DNA of 64,000 bases from Acrocarpospora macrocephala (GTDB taxonomy: Bacteria; Actinomycetota; Actinomycetes; Streptosporangiales; Streptosporangiaceae): assembly GCF_009687865.1 (NCBI RefSeq), contig NZ_BLAE01000021.1:92126-156125 (forward strand). The letters run 5' to 3'. This document shows, piece after piece, positions 35,095 to 44,583 of this stretch (position 1 is its first letter; every line of letters begins with the position of its first letter). The notes under the pieces were generated by a model. It had not been told where the DNA came from. It did no database searches and saw only the letters and a program-made list of their open reading frames with translations. The position numbers were made by a program, and so were the translations under genes.

Positions 35095-36411
35095 TCACGC
35101 ACGGCCAAGTCTCCGCAGCAGCAGGGTGGCCGGGACCGGCCTGGCGCCCATCCGGCGCACCGACTCGGCCACCTCCCGATCGGAGGACACCACCGCGATG
35201 GCCCGCCCGGGGGGCTCGATCCGGACCAGCTGCCGGATCAGGTCGTCGGCGATCTGGCCGGGCGCGCTGAACGCCACCCGCACCCCGCGCGGCGCGGAGA
35301 CCTGCACGGGACCGTCCAGCTCGGCCCCGTCGAAGACACACGTGATCTCCACTTTGACCTGCACGGCCAGGCCGCCGAGCCCGGTCAGCAGCCGGCTGCG
35401 CTGATCGACGAGGGTCAGCGCCCCGTATCCGGTCTTGGTCACGTTGTAGCCGTCCACGACCAGATGCAGATTGGGTATCGCCAGCAGTTGATCGAGCAGC
35501 TGCGGATCGTCGTCGGCCAGCGCCCGCGCGGGCACCGCCCGCACGCTGGGCGGCCCCGGCGTCACGGCCGTCACGTAGTCGGCCGGCCTGCTGATCGACG
35601 TCGGCAGCGACAGCTCCCTGCGCAGCCCCTTGGCGGCGTCCTCCAGCGCGTCCATGAGCACCCGGATCCGCGCGTCCTCGACGCTGCGGCCCTCGCGGGC
35701 GGCCCGGCGGCTGGCCTCCAGATGGCGTTCCGCCTCGGCCAGCCGCTCCTTCAGCTTGCGGATCTCCGTCTCGGCGGCGGCCCCCGCGCCCGCGACGCGG
35801 TTGCGCGCGTCGGCGGTGGCGGCGTCCAGCTCCTGCGCCCGCAGCTCGGCGGCCTTGGCCCGCTCCCTGGCGTCGTGCAGCTTGCGCCGCAGATCGGCGT
35901 TCTCCGACCGCGCGGCCCGCAGCTGCTCCCTGACCCGGTCGATCTCCTCCTTGGCCGCCGTACGCTGGGCCGCGAGCTGCTCGCGCAGCCGGGTCTCGGC
36001 CTGCTCCCGCTGGTTGCCCAGCGCCGCCGCCCGGTCGATGTCCTCGCGCGCCTGCTCGACCAGCTCGGCCCAGCCGGGCGGCCTGGTCAGGTAGGCGGCC
36101 GCCGCCACCAGCACCGGCTCGGCCGCGGGCGGCACGGTCTCCTCGGCCAGCGCGGCCACCAGCTCCGGCCAGGCGGCCGTCAGCGCCTCCGCGACGAGCT
36201 CGCGGAACTCCTTGTCGTTCTCCAGCTGCGCGGCGATGGGCGCGCTGCCCAGCCGCGCCCGCTTCCGGGGATCGAACTTCGCGATCCCCCGCAATGGCGG
36301 CGGAATCGTCCCGCCCGGCATCGCGCCGAGCACTTGGGCCGCCAACTCGACGACATGCGCCCGAACCTGCTCGGGCAGGGGACGAGACAGGCCCTCTCCG
36401 GCTGAACTCAT
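35095..36411 (-). CDS. NYN-domain (YacP-like) putative RNase with coiled coil
   Basis: A 438-residue protein. After a helical N-terminal region, residues of about 120-260 form a long charged coiled coil (REQAETRLREQLAAQRTAAKEEIDRVREQLRAARSEN and on). The C-terminal ~170 residues are a NYN/YacP PIN-like nuclease fold: LVVDGYNVTKTGYG, ITCVFDGAE, IADDLIRQLV, AIAVVSSDREV, with acidic residues that would bind metal. It probably acts on RNA. I start at ATG 36411 (MSSAGEG) because GAGGAG precedes it; an ATG 30 bases upstream is possible. Confidence 0.8.
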   Translation of the reverse strand: MSSAGEGLSRPLPEQVRAHVVELAAQVLGAMPGGTIPPPLRGIAKFDPRKRARLGSAPIAAQLENDKEFRELVAEALTAAWPELVAALAEETVPPAAEPVLVAAAAYLTRPPGWAELVEQAREDIDRAAALGNQREQAETRLREQLAAQRTAAKEEIDRVREQLRAARSENADLRRKLHDARERAKAAELRAQELDAATADARNRVAGAGAAAETEIRKLKERLAEAERHLEASRRAAREGRSVEDARIRVLMDALEDAAKGLRRELSLPTSISRPADYVTAVTPGPPSVRAVPARALADDDPQLLDQLLAIPNLHLVVDGYNVTKTGYGALTLVDQRSRLLTGLGGLAVQVKVEITCVFDGAELDGPVQVSAPRGVRVAFSAPGQIADDLIRQLVRIEPPGRAIAVVSSDREVAESVRRMGARPVPATLLLRRLGRA

Positions 36412-36751
36412 CCCTGGTCGCTCCTCGTTCTGGTCTTTCATTCAAGGGTACGGCTCTGCGGCGCTACCACATCACTTTCCGCGACCTTGCCATCCTCCCC
36501 CGCCTGAAACAGTGGATTTCACCCGCAACCACCCACCGCGGGACCTCCTTCGCGGAACAGCCCATCCCTGCGATGACCTGCGCGATGATCGAATCCCTGC
36601 TAACCACCACCCCCTTCGTCAACCAGGACGATCTATCACATACCGTGCACTTAGGGCCTCCGCCGTGTGCAGCTGCGGCCACGGCGGGGGCCCGCCAGCA
36701 ACCCCTGGAATACGGTCGCTAGGGCGGAATGCCGTCATTTAGTGTGGTCGG
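36412..36751. other. 340-bp intergenic region with no recognised gene
   Basis: It contains the divergent upstream regions of the NYN and acetyltransferase genes. The composition at 36500-36640 is less GC-rich than around it. Short open frames on both strands show no family features. Nothing further can be assigned. Confidence 0.4.
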
Positions 36752-37312
36752 ATGCTCAAGCCCGCGTACCCCATCGAGACCCCGCGACTTCTCCTCCGGC
36801 CGTACGAAATCGACGACGTCCCCGCGGCGCACGCGTTCCACTCGCTGCCCGAAGTGACCAGATATCTCTACTGGGAGCCCCGGGACCTCGATCAGGTGCG
36901 GGAGCGGGTCGCGGAGAAGGCGCAGGTGCGGGAGCTCACCGACGCGGGCCAGGTGCTCTGCCTGGCAGTGTTCGAACGGGAGACCGGCGCCCTGGCGGGC
37001 GAGGTCGTGCTGTTCTGGCAGAGCCGCGAGCACCGGCAGGGCGAGATCGGATACATCTTCAATCCCGCCTTCCACGGCAAGGGCTACGCCACCGAGGCGA
37101 GCCGGGAGATGCTCAGGCTCGGCTTCGACGACCTGGAACTCCACCGCATCGCCGCGCGCTGCGACGGCCGCAACACCGCCTCGACCAAGGTCATGGGGCG
37201 GCTCGGCATGCGCGAGGAAGCGCATCTGATCGAGAACGAGATGGTCAAGGGCGAGTGGACCGACGAGATCGTGTACGCGATGCTGCGTCGCGAATGGGAC
37301 GAACTCCCGTAG
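36752..37312 (+). CDS. GNAT-family N-acetyltransferase (RimJ/RimL type)
   Basis: A 186-residue acetyltransferase. It has the opening ETPRLLLRPYEIDDV, the GNAT core GEIGYIFNPAFHGKGYATEA (acetyl-CoA-binding motif R/Q-x-x-G-x-G/A region), and a C-terminal HRIAARCDGRNTASTKVMGRLGMREEA. This is the RimJ/RimL-like group that acetylates protein N-termini or small amines using acetyl-CoA. The substrate is unknown. The start is ATG 36752. It is followed by the DEDDh nuclease gene 33 bp downstream. Confidence 0.85.
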   Translation: MLKPAYPIETPRLLLRPYEIDDVPAAHAFHSLPEVTRYLYWEPRDLDQVRERVAEKAQVRELTDAGQVLCLAVFERETGALAGEVVLFWQSREHRQGEIGYIFNPAFHGKGYATEASREMLRLGFDDLELHRIAARCDGRNTASTKVMGRLGMREEAHLIENEMVKGEWTDEIVYAMLRREWDELP

Positions 37313-37345
37313 ACGCGACACGCGGGACGGCGGGGATGCCGGGAA

Positions 37346-39097
37346 GTGTCGGTCCGCGTCTCTATGGTCGTGGGCGTGGAACAGGGCACGCTAGATGATC
37401 TCGGGACCCCGCTCGCCGGCGTGACGTTCGTCGTCTTCGACCTGGAGACCACCGGCGTCTCGACGTCCGAGCACGGCGTCACCGAGATCGGCGCGGTCAA
37501 GGTGCGCGGCGGTGAGGTGATCGGCGAGTTCGCCACCCTGGTGGATCCCGGTGGCCCGATCCCGCCGTTCATCTCGGTGCTGACCGGGATCACCGACGCG
37601 ATGGTGATGGCGGCGCCGCGGATGACCGAGGTGCTGCCGAGCTTCCTGGAGTTCATCCGGGGGTGCACGCTGGTGGCGCACAACGCGCCGTTCGACATGG
37701 GCTTCATCAAGGCGGCCTGCGCGGGCCAGGGTTACCCGCCGCCGGTGAATCCGGTGGTGGACACCGCCGATCTCGCCCGCCGGGTGCTCAACCGGGACGA
37801 GACGCCCAACTGCAAGCTCGCCACCCTGGCCAGGTTCTTCCGCAGCGCCACCGAGCCGTGCCACCGGGCGCTGGCCGACGCCCGCGCCACCGTCGACGTC
37901 CTGCACGGCTTGATCGGCCGGGTCGGCTCGCTAGGGGTCCACACGCTGGAGGATCTGCGGGGTTTCGTCCGCATGCCGACGCCCGAGCAGCAGCGCAAGC
38001 GCCATCTCTCCGACGGCGTGCCCGCCCGCCCGGGGGTGTACATCTTCGAGGACGTCCGGGGCGAGGCCCTCTACGTCGGGAAGAGCTCGAACCTGCGGAA
38101 CCGGGTCCGGAGCTACTTCACCGCCAGCGAGACCCGGCCGCGCGTCCGGGAGATGATCGGCATCGCCGAGCGGGTCCGGCACATCGTCTGCTCGACCGCG
38201 CTGGAGGCCGAGATCCGCGAACTCCGCATGATCGGCGCCACCAAACCCCGCTACAACCGGCGCTCCCGCTTCCCCGAGCGGGTCGTCTGGCTGAAACTGA
38301 CCAACGAGCCGTTTCCCCGGCTCAGCATCGTGCGTGAGCTCAAGGACGACGGCGGCACCTACCTCGGCCCCTTCGGCAGCAGCCGCACCGCCGACGAGGC
38401 CCGCACCGCCATGCACGAGGCCCTGCCGCTGCGGCAGTGCGGCGAACGATTATCGCCGACGGTCTTCCGCAGCGCGTGCACCCTGGCCGAACTGGGCAAA
38501 TGCGGCGCTCCCTGCGACGGCCGCCAAAGCCAGGCGGCGTACGGGGTGCACGTCGCCCAGGCCCGCCACGCCATGGAGCACGACGCCGGCCTGGTCTTCT
38601 CCGCCGTGGAGGCCCGGATGGACCGCCTCGCCGCCGAGCAGCGCTACGAGGAGGCAGCGGTCGACCGGGATCGCCTCGCCGCGTATGTCCGGACGGCGGC
38701 GCGCATGCAGCGGCTGCTCTCGCTGACCCGCATCGAGCAGATGGTGGCCGCCAGCCCGGCCTTCAACGGCGACTGGGACATCCACGTCATCCGCCACGGC
38801 CGCCTGACCGCCGCCGGGGTGATGCCACGCGGCGCCCACCCGGTGCCGTATGTGGAGGCCCTGGTCGCCACTGCGGAAACGGTCGTCCCCGGACCCGGGC
38901 CGACCCCCGCCGCCAGCGCCGAGGAGACTGAGACGATCCTGCGCTGGCTGGACACTCCGGGCATCCGCCTGGTCCGCGTCGAGGGCGGCACCTGGAGCCT
39001 CCCGGCGTACGGCGCAGGGCGGCTCAAGGGGAGGATCGACCGGGCGTACGAGAGCCTGCGGGCCCACCAGCCGAGGGAGGGTCGGCCGCTGCGATAG
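37346..39097 (+). CDS. DEDDh 3'-5' exonuclease fused to a UvrC-like GIY-YIG domain
   Basis: A 583-residue two-nuclease protein of the actinobacterial type seen in Rv2191. Residues of about 25-190 are a DnaQ-like DEDDh exonuclease (FDLETTG, HNAPFDMGF, HRALADARAT). Residues of about 225-310 form a GIY-YIG domain (PGVYIFEDVRGEALYVGKSSNLRNRVRSYF), followed by a UvrC-like cysteine region (LAELGKCGAPCDGR) and UVR-type helix. It probably processes damaged or structured DNA. The start is uncertain: GTG 37346 or ATG 37364. By position it fits the trpD block. Confidence 0.85.
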   Translation: MSVRVSMVVGVEQGTLDDLGTPLAGVTFVVFDLETTGVSTSEHGVTEIGAVKVRGGEVIGEFATLVDPGGPIPPFISVLTGITDAMVMAAPRMTEVLPSFLEFIRGCTLVAHNAPFDMGFIKAACAGQGYPPPVNPVVDTADLARRVLNRDETPNCKLATLARFFRSATEPCHRALADARATVDVLHGLIGRVGSLGVHTLEDLRGFVRMPTPEQQRKRHLSDGVPARPGVYIFEDVRGEALYVGKSSNLRNRVRSYFTASETRPRVREMIGIAERVRHIVCSTALEAEIRELRMIGATKPRYNRRSRFPERVVWLKLTNEPFPRLSIVRELKDDGGTYLGPFGSSRTADEARTAMHEALPLRQCGERLSPTVFRSACTLAELGKCGAPCDGRQSQAAYGVHVAQARHAMEHDAGLVFSAVEARMDRLAAEQRYEEAAVDRDRLAAYVRTAARMQRLLSLTRIEQMVAASPAFNGDWDIHVIRHGRLTAAGVMPRGAHPVPYVEALVATAETVVPGPGPTPAASAEETETILRWLDTPGIRLVRVEGGTWSLPAYGAGRLKGRIDRAYESLRAHQPREGRPLR

Positions 39098-39131
39098 GTT
39101 CTGATCAGTCCGCAGGAACGGGAGAGCGCAT

Positions 39132-39419
39132 ATGGTCACCGCGATCGTGCACATCAACGCCGACGTCGATCGTATTCCGGAGGTCGCGCAGACCATCGCG
39201 GAACTCGACGGCGTCAGCGAGGTCTACTCGATCACCGGGGAGTTCGACCTGATGGCCATGGTCCGCGTGAAGGACTACGAGGAGATCGCCGAGGTCATCC
39301 CCGGCCGGTTGAACAAGGTCCCGGGCGTGCTCCACACCGAAACCCACATCGCCTTCCGCGCCTACTCCCGCCACGACCTGGACGCGGCCTTCTCCATCGG
39401 CCTCAGCGACGCCGACTGA
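39132..39419 (+). CDS. stand-alone Lrp/AsnC ligand-binding (RAM) domain protein
   Basis: A 95-residue protein consisting of only the RAM/AsnC effector domain (VTAIVHINADVDRIPEVAQTIAELDGVSEVYSITGEFDLMAMVRVKDYEEI). It has no DNA-binding helix-turn-helix. Such proteins bind amino acids and may modulate full-length Lrp regulators. The start is ATG 39132 with GGGAGAG upstream. It is 34 bp after the nuclease gene. Confidence 0.85.
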   Translation: MVTAIVHINADVDRIPEVAQTIAELDGVSEVYSITGEFDLMAMVRVKDYEEIAEVIPGRLNKVPGVLHTETHIAFRAYSRHDLDAAFSIGLSDAD

Positions 39420-39421
39420 TC

Positions 39422-39600
39422 ACCGATTGGGGGCGGGCAGCAGCCACACGCAATACGCCTACCGGTTCCGGGCGAGCAGCCGCACGCGGAGCGCCCATCG
39501 CTTCCGGGCGAGCATGCGCATCCAGAATGCGCACCGATCCCGGTCGAGTATGCGCGCGGATTTTCACCGATTCCGCGTGATCAGCAGCCGCACCCGGACC
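39422..39600 (-). repeat. in-frame 33-39 bp tandem repeats at the histidine kinase 3' end
   Basis: Unit starts (ACCGATTSSGGGCG-like on the plus strand) at 39422, 39461, 39497, 39533 and 39566 give spacings of 39, 36, 36 and 33, all multiples of 3. In the kinase frame beyond its TGA the minus strand reads ...MRMLARKR, ...RVRLLARNR-stop, ...PAPNR-stop, variants of the true C-terminus VRVRLLITRNR. Confidence 0.8.
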
Positions 39601-40223
39601 TCGAAGCCACTCGATACCGCCCGCGATGCGACAGAACCGCCGAACAGGGCGGCGCGTTCCCAGATGCCGAGCAGCCGTTCCCTCGGCAGCCCGTCGTCCC
39701 GCACGCTCAACTCCAGGACGCCGCTCAGCCACCGCAACTCGACCGTGGCCGTAGTGGAGTGCCCGTACAGCACCGCGTTCCGCAGCGTCTCCTCCACGAT
39801 CCGGTAGACCGACAGTTCGAGCACAGGACCGTCCGCCCTGACCCCGTCCTCCCGCAACGTCACCGCGAGCCCCCCGGCCCGATACCCGTCGAGCAACACC
39901 GGCAGATCCGCCAGCCTCGGCTGCGGCCCCTTGCTCACCCCGTCCACCCGGAGCAGCCCCAGCATGCGCTGCAGGTCGCTGAGCACCTGCCGCCCCGACT
40001 CCTCGGCCTCCCGCAACGTCTGCCTGGCCCGCTCCGGATCGCGGTCCATGATGACCCGCCCGGCCCCCACCCCCAGCGTCATCACGCTCAGGTCATGCGC
40101 CACCACATCATGCAGCTCACACGCGATCCGCAGCCGCTCCCGCGCCACCACATCCGTCGAATCCCCCAGCCACCGGCGAACAACCCACGACCCCACCAGC
40201 CAAGACACAAGATGACGCATCAT
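39564..40223 (-). CDS. short NarL-type histidine kinase without sensor domain
   Basis: A 219-residue protein. A HisKA_3 dimerisation and phosphoacceptor segment is clear: ERLRIACELHDVVAHDLSVM with the phospho-His in the LHDVVAH box. The HATPase region is partly recognisable (VYRIVEETLRNAVLYGHS for the N box) but the G boxes are weak (DDGLPRERLLGIWERAALFGGSV). No sensor or membrane segments precede it, and no response regulator gene is adjacent (the receiver at 41470 is two genes away). It may be truncated. Its 3' end has been tandemly repeated. Confidence 0.7.
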   Translation of the reverse strand: MMRHLVSWLVGSWVVRRWLGDSTDVVARERLRIACELHDVVAHDLSVMTLGVGAGRVIMDRDPERARQTLREAEESGRQVLSDLQRMLGLLRVDGVSKGPQPRLADLPVLLDGYRAGGLAVTLREDGVRADGPVLELSVYRIVEETLRNAVLYGHSTTATVELRWLSGVLELSVRDDGLPRERLLGIWERAALFGGSVASRAVSSGFEVRVRLLITRNR

Positions 40224-40308
40224 GCGGGCAACCTAAGCCGCCGCCTGTCGGATTACGTCCCCTCGCAGATGGACCCCTCATCCCCCGCAGGACTGACGGA
40301 CGATCTGC

Positions 40309-41355
40309 CTACTTGGTGGATTGGCTGATTTCTATCCAGCGGTTGAGGGTGGTGGCGGCGGTGCCGGAGTCGATGGCGTGGGCGGCGCGGGTGTAGTTGT
40401 CGCGGAGTTGGGTGTTGAGGGTTTCCGTGGTGGGGCCGTCGAGGGCGGTGAGGGCGGCGGCGGCGTTGAGGAGGGCGGCGTCGCGGATGGGGCCGGGCTT
40501 GCCGCCGAGGAGGTCGTGGATGGCGTTGGCGTTGAACTCGGGGTCGCCACCGCGCAGGTCGCCGGGCTGGGAGCGGGGGATGCCGATGTCCAGGGGGTCG
40601 AAGGTGGTCTTGGTGGCCACGCCGTCGCGCACGACGTACACGGTGGAGGGGGCGGCGGTGGAGAGTTCGTCCAGGCCGTCGTCGCCGCGGAAGACCAGGG
40701 CGGAGACGCCGCGCTCGGCGAAGACGCCGGCCACGACGGGGAGCATGCGGGCGTCGAAGACGCCGATCGCCTGGGCGACGGGCTGGGCGGGGTTGGTGAG
40801 CGGGCCGAGGAAGTTGAAGACGGTGGGGACGCCGATCTCCTTGCGCGGCGGGCCCGCGAAGCGCATGGACGGGTGGTAGACGGGCGCGAAGAAGAACGCG
40901 ATCCCGGCTTCGGCCACGATCCTGGCGGTCGCCTCGGGGGACGCGTCGATAACCACGCCGAGATGTTCGAGCACGTCGGCCGCCCCGCACAGGGAGGACG
41001 CGGCCCGGTTGCCGTGCTTGGTGACCCGCGCCCCGGCGGCGGCGGCCACGATCGCCGCCATCGTCGACACGTTGACGGTGTGCGCGCGGTCACCCCCGGT
41101 CCCGACCACGTCCACGGTCGCGCCTTCCACGGTGACCAGGGCGGTAGCGCGGTCCAGCATGGTCCTGGCCATCCCGGACACCTCCGCGACGGTCTCCCCC
41201 TTGGCCCGGAGCGCGACCACGAAGGCCGCGAACTGCGCGGGGGTGGCCGCGTTGGACATGATCTCGCCCATCGCCCACGCGGTCTCGTCGGCGGTCAGAT
41301 CCTCGCCGGAGAGCAACGCGTGGAGAAGCGACGGCCAGGTGGTGCGAGCGTCCAT
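40309..41355 (-). CDS. trpD: anthranilate phosphoribosyltransferase
   Basis: A 348-residue enzyme that joins anthranilate and PRPP in tryptophan synthesis. It has GTGGDRAHTVNVST (PRPP-binding glycine loop), KHGNRAASSLCGAADVLEHLG, and HPSMRFAGPPRKEIGVPTVFNFLGPLTNP in order. The start is ATG 41355 with AAGGAACGCC before it. The distance from other trp genes is typical of actinobacteria, where trpD is next to ctaE (Rv2192c/Rv2193). It is followed by the kinase gene on the same strand. Confidence 0.93.
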   Translation of the reverse strand: MDARTTWPSLLHALLSGEDLTADETAWAMGEIMSNAATPAQFAAFVVALRAKGETVAEVSGMARTMLDRATALVTVEGATVDVVGTGGDRAHTVNVSTMAAIVAAAAGARVTKHGNRAASSLCGAADVLEHLGVVIDASPEATARIVAEAGIAFFFAPVYHPSMRFAGPPRKEIGVPTVFNFLGPLTNPAQPVAQAIGVFDARMLPVVAGVFAERGVSALVFRGDDGLDELSTAAPSTVYVVRDGVATKTTFDPLDIGIPRSQPGDLRGGDPEFNANAIHDLLGGKPGPIRDAALLNAAAALTALDGPTTETLNTQLRDNYTRAAHAIDSGTAATTLNRWIEISQSTK

Positions 41356-41469
41356 GGCGTTCCTTGATAAGCGAAGAGGGGCAGAAAGGCAGCGAATCCC
41401 AACCGAATCGCCCGGATGATCGTGCTATGCCGGTGGGCCGGTCGGTTCAGGGACGGCGGGCAGACCGGG

Positions 41470-41856
41470 TCAGGCGATCGCGGGCCGGCGGCGGAGCAAA
41501 TCCGCCACTGTCTCCGCTACCGCCATCGGGTCGAGGGGCTGGGACACGACCGCGTCGGCGCGCGACCAGTTGGCCAGCCAGCGGTCGTCCCGGCGGGCGA
41601 TGATCAGCAGGATCGGCGGGCAGTTGTGCACCTCGTCCTTGGCCTGGCGGGCGATCCCCATCCCCCCGGCGGGCGCGGCCTCGCCGTCGAGGATCGCCAG
41701 ATCGAAACCCCCCGAGTCCAGGTAGCGGAGCACCGCGGGCTGGGTGGCGCTCTCCACGATCTCCACCTCGGGCAGATCCGCGGCCGGACGCCGCCCGATC
41801 GCCGTCCGCACCTTCTCCCGGGTGCTCGCGTCATCGCTGTAGATGAGAACCTTCAC
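41470..41856 (-). CDS. receiver-domain (response-regulator-like) protein
   Basis: A 128-residue single receiver domain. It has the (beta/alpha)5 pattern with the phosphoacceptor Asp in [16 protein letters not shown] near residue 58 and a basic or polar switch residue region ([12 protein letters not shown]). It has no output domain, so it acts by protein contact or as a phosphate sink. The start is GTG 41856 (VKVLIYSD) after AGGAG. It is conserved next to ctaE in actinomycetes, so a role in respiration-linked signalling is possible. Confidence 0.8.
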   Translation of the reverse strand: MKVLIYSDDASTREKVRTAIGRRPAADLPEVEIVESATQPAVLRYLDSGGFDLAILDGEAAPAGGMGIARQAKDEVHNCPPILLIIARRDDRWLANWSRADAVVSQPLDPMAVAETVADLLRRRPAIA

Positions 41857-42071
41857 GTCGCAACACTCCTATTAATCAGAAAGTCGTGATCTGGACAGCC
41901 GCGGCGGTGCGGCGCCTGGTCGACGGTTGTGCGGCTGTCTGTGGGACGGGTTTCTGGTTAATAACCGCCTGTGGTCAAGCCGATGGTATCGGCCCTGCCC
42001 GACCCCCCGCGCGCGACCATACCCGGCAACACAGCCCCCCGAAGAGGCGACCGGGCAGGTTAGCCGCAATA

Positions 42072-42689
42072 ATGCTGGGCGTGGCGACAGCATCCGCAAT
42101 TACAACGACGACGGCACCACACGCGTCCCGCCGGCCCAACCTGGTCAGCGTGGGGACGATCGTCTGGTTGTCCTCTGAGCTCATGTTCTTCGCGGCGCTG
42201 TTCGCGATGTACTTCACCATCCGATCGGTCAGCCTCGACCAGGGTCTCCCCTGGCCGAACGCCGACCTGAACATCCCGTTCGCGACGGCAAACACCATCA
42301 TTCTGGTCCTTTCCAGTGTGACCTGCCAGTTCGGCGTATGGGCCGCGGAGAAGGGCCAGGTCAAGAAGCTCCGGTTCTGGTACCTCGTCAGCTTCCTCAT
42401 GGGCGCGGTCTTCGTCGCCGGGCAGCTGTACGAGTACAACGCGCTGGTGCACGAGGGCACGACGCTCTCCTCCGACGCCTACGGCTCGGTGTTCTACCTG
42501 ACCACGGGCTTCCACGGGCTGCACGTGACGGGTGGGCTGATCGCGTTCCTGTTCATGCTGGGACGCACGTACGCCGCGAAGCGCTTCACGCATGAGCAGG
42601 CCACCAGCGCCATCGTCGTGTCCTACTACTGGCACTTCGTCGATGTCGTCTGGATCGGCCTTTTCGCGACCATCTACATCATCAAATGA
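42072..42689 (+). CDS. ctaE: cytochrome c oxidase subunit III
   Basis: A 205-residue membrane protein with five hydrophobic helices, including [38 protein letters not shown], and the C-terminal [20 protein letters not shown] and [16 protein letters not shown] typical of CtaE. It is a subunit of the aa3 oxidase in the bcc-aa3 supercomplex. The start is ATG 42072; GTG 42081 is an alternative. The downstream qcrC start codon lies 17 bp after its stop. Confidence 0.9.
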   Translation: MLGVATASAITTTTAPHASRRPNLVSVGTIVWLSSELMFFAALFAMYFTIRSVSLDQGLPWPNADLNIPFATANTIILVLSSVTCQFGVWAAEKGQVKKLRFWYLVSFLMGAVFVAGQLYEYNALVHEGTTLSSDAYGSVFYLTTGFHGLHVTGGLIAFLFMLGRTYAAKRFTHEQATSAIVVSYYWHFVDVVWIGLFATIYIIK

Positions 42690-42706
42690 TCGGAACGGGG
42701 ATATCG

Positions 42707-43510
42707 GTGAACTCGATCACCGCGCGACGGCGGCATCCCCTCGCGCGTCTCGCCGTCGTGGCGCTCGCGCTGGGCCTCCTCGGCGGAGGATACGCCCTGT
42801 TCGCGCCGAGCAACTCAGCGGACGCGGCGATCGCGTCCGGTAAGGCCGACGACGTGGCCGAGGGCAAGAGCCTGTTCGTGGCCCACTGTTCGAGCTGCCA
42901 CGGCATGAACGCCGAGGGCACCAAGATGGGCCCGCCGCTGGTCGGCGTCGGCGCGGCGGCGGTGGACTTCCAGGTCAGCAGCGGGCGTATGCCGGCCGGC
43001 GGCCCTGGCCCGCAGATGGAGCGCAAGCCGCTCGGCGAGTGGGTCACGCCGGAGGCGATCACCCAGCTGTCCGCCTACATCCAGTCCCTGGGCGGCGGCC
43101 CGCAGCGGCCCACCGCCGAGATGGTGGACCCGGCCAAGGGCGACGCGGCGAAGGGCGGCGAGCTGTTCCGCGCGAACTGCATCCAGTGCCACAACTTCGT
43201 CGGCGCGGGCGGCGCGCTCACCTACGGCAAACACGCGCCGAACCTGAACGAGGCCACGCCCGAGCAGATCTACGAGGCGATGGTCACGGGCCCGCAGGCG
43301 ATGCCGGTCTTCAACGACTCGATCATCACGCCCGAGGACAAGCGAAACATGATCGCTTACATCGTGCAGATGCGTGAGTTGCAGGACCCGGGAGGTTTCG
43401 GCCTCGGCCGGATCGGCCCGGTGACCGAAGGCCTCGTCGTCTGGATCGCCGGTCTCAGCTTCATGTCTATGACCGCCATCTGGATCACCGCGAAGAAGCG
43501 TAAGAAATGA
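42707..43510 (+). CDS. qcrC: diheme cytochrome c subunit of the cytochrome bcc complex
   Basis: A 267-residue membrane-anchored dihaem cytochrome c. It has two CxxCH sites, CSSCHG and CIQCHN, with the axial Met in later MP segments, an N-terminal anchor (LARLAVVALALGLLGGGYALF) and a C-terminal helix (EGLVVWIAGLSFMSMTAIWI). It delivers electrons directly from the bcc complex to the aa3 oxidase in actinobacteria. I start at GTG 42707 (VNSITARRRHPLARL) with GGGGAT before it; an ATG at 42686 overlapping the ctaE stop is also possible. Confidence 0.92.
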   Translation: MNSITARRRHPLARLAVVALALGLLGGGYALFAPSNSADAAIASGKADDVAEGKSLFVAHCSSCHGMNAEGTKMGPPLVGVGAAAVDFQVSSGRMPAGGPGPQMERKPLGEWVTPEAITQLSAYIQSLGGGPQRPTAEMVDPAKGDAAKGGELFRANCIQCHNFVGAGGALTYGKHAPNLNEATPEQIYEAMVTGPQAMPVFNDSIITPEDKRNMIAYIVQMRELQDPGGFGLGRIGPVTEGLVVWIAGLSFMSMTAIWITAKKRKK

Positions 43511-44583
43511 CCTCCAACGAGCATTCGAGCCACGAAGAGGACGCGCGCGTGCCCAGGCGCGTCATCGGCACCCCCGCCGCGGGCACCGCGGTGCTCGGCG
43601 ACTCGCCACCGCAGCCTCCCGTCGAGGACCCGGCCGTCGTCTATCCGGACCTGGCCGCGGCCAGGCGGGCGGAGCGGCTGGTCGCCCTGCTCTTCCTGGT
43701 GACCTTCCTGTCCGGCGTCGCGTTCATCGCGTCGTATGTGATCTTCCAGGTCGGCACGGTGGACAGCACCGCGGCCTCCAACCTGGCCCTGGGCACCAGC
43801 CTCACGCTGGCGCTGCTCTCGCTGGCCGCGGGCATCGTGCTCTGGGTCCGCCGGATCATGCCGAAGTACACGCTGGTCCAGGAGCGCCACCCGATGGTCT
43901 CCGCCCCGGACACGCAGGAGTATGTCGCCGACACCTTCGTGGCGGGCGCCAACGAGAGCGGCTTCGTGCGGCACAAGCTGCTGCGCCGCACGCTGCTGCT
44001 GGCCGCCGCGCCGCTGGGCCTGGCCCCGCTGATCCTGCTGAAGGACCTGGGCCCGCTGCCCGGCACCTCGCTGCGGCACACGGTCTGGAAGAAGGGCCTG
44101 CGGCTGACCGTGGAGGGCACCGGCGCCCCGATCCGGGCCGCCGACTTCAACTCGCCCGGCGGCATCCTGTCGGTCGTGCCGCAGGGCTACGAGCACGACC
44201 TGAACGCGCTCGCCAAGGCCACGCTGATCCTGATCAAGTTCCGTTCCGACCAGCTCAAGGCGGGCACGAACCAGAACTGGACCCACGACGGCATCGTGGC
44301 CTACTCGAAGATCTGCACGCACGTGGGCTGCCCCGCCGCCCTGTACGAGCAGACGACCCACCACATTCTCTGCCCCTGCCACCAGTCCACGTTCGACGCC
44401 ACCGACGGTGCGAAGGTCATCTTCGGCCCGGCCGCCCGGCCGCTGCCGCAGCTGCCCATCGGCGTGGACAGCGAGGGCTACCTCATCGCGGAAGCCGACT
44501 TCGACGTCCCGGTCGGCCCGAGCTTCTGGGAACGCGGCGACGCCGAGGCCGAGGCCAGGGAAGCCAGGGAGAAGGCATCATGA
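43507..44583 (+). CDS. qcrA: Rieske iron-sulfur subunit of the cytochrome bcc complex
   Basis: A 358-residue Rieske protein with three N-terminal transmembrane segments, as in actinobacterial QcrA (LVALLFLVTFLSGVAFIASYV, LALGTSLTLALLSLAAGIVLWV, LLLAAAPLGLAPLILL). The 2Fe-2S ligands are in CTHVGCPAALYE and CPCHQSTFD near residues 270-295. It passes electrons from quinol to the c-type haem. ATGA overlaps tie it to qcrC and qcrB. Confidence 0.93.
   Translation: MTSNEHSSHEEDARVPRRVIGTPAAGTAVLGDSPPQPPVEDPAVVYPDLAAARRAERLVALLFLVTFLSGVAFIASYVIFQVGTVDSTAASNLALGTSLTLALLSLAAGIVLWVRRIMPKYTLVQERHPMVSAPDTQEYVADTFVAGANESGFVRHKLLRRTLLLAAAPLGLAPLILLKDLGPLPGTSLRHTVWKKGLRLTVEGTGAPIRAADFNSPGGILSVVPQGYEHDLNALAKATLILIKFRSDQLKAGTNQNWTHDGIVAYSKICTHVGCPAALYEQTTHHILCPCHQSTFDATDGAKVIFGPAARPLPQLPIGVDSEGYLIAEADFDVPVGPSFWERGDAEAEAREAREKAS

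Noticed and set aside
36464..36682. Small open frame with a CTVC motif in the intergenic region
   Set aside because: No ribosome site, no paired cysteines for a zinc site, and no recognised relatives. Left as non-coding.
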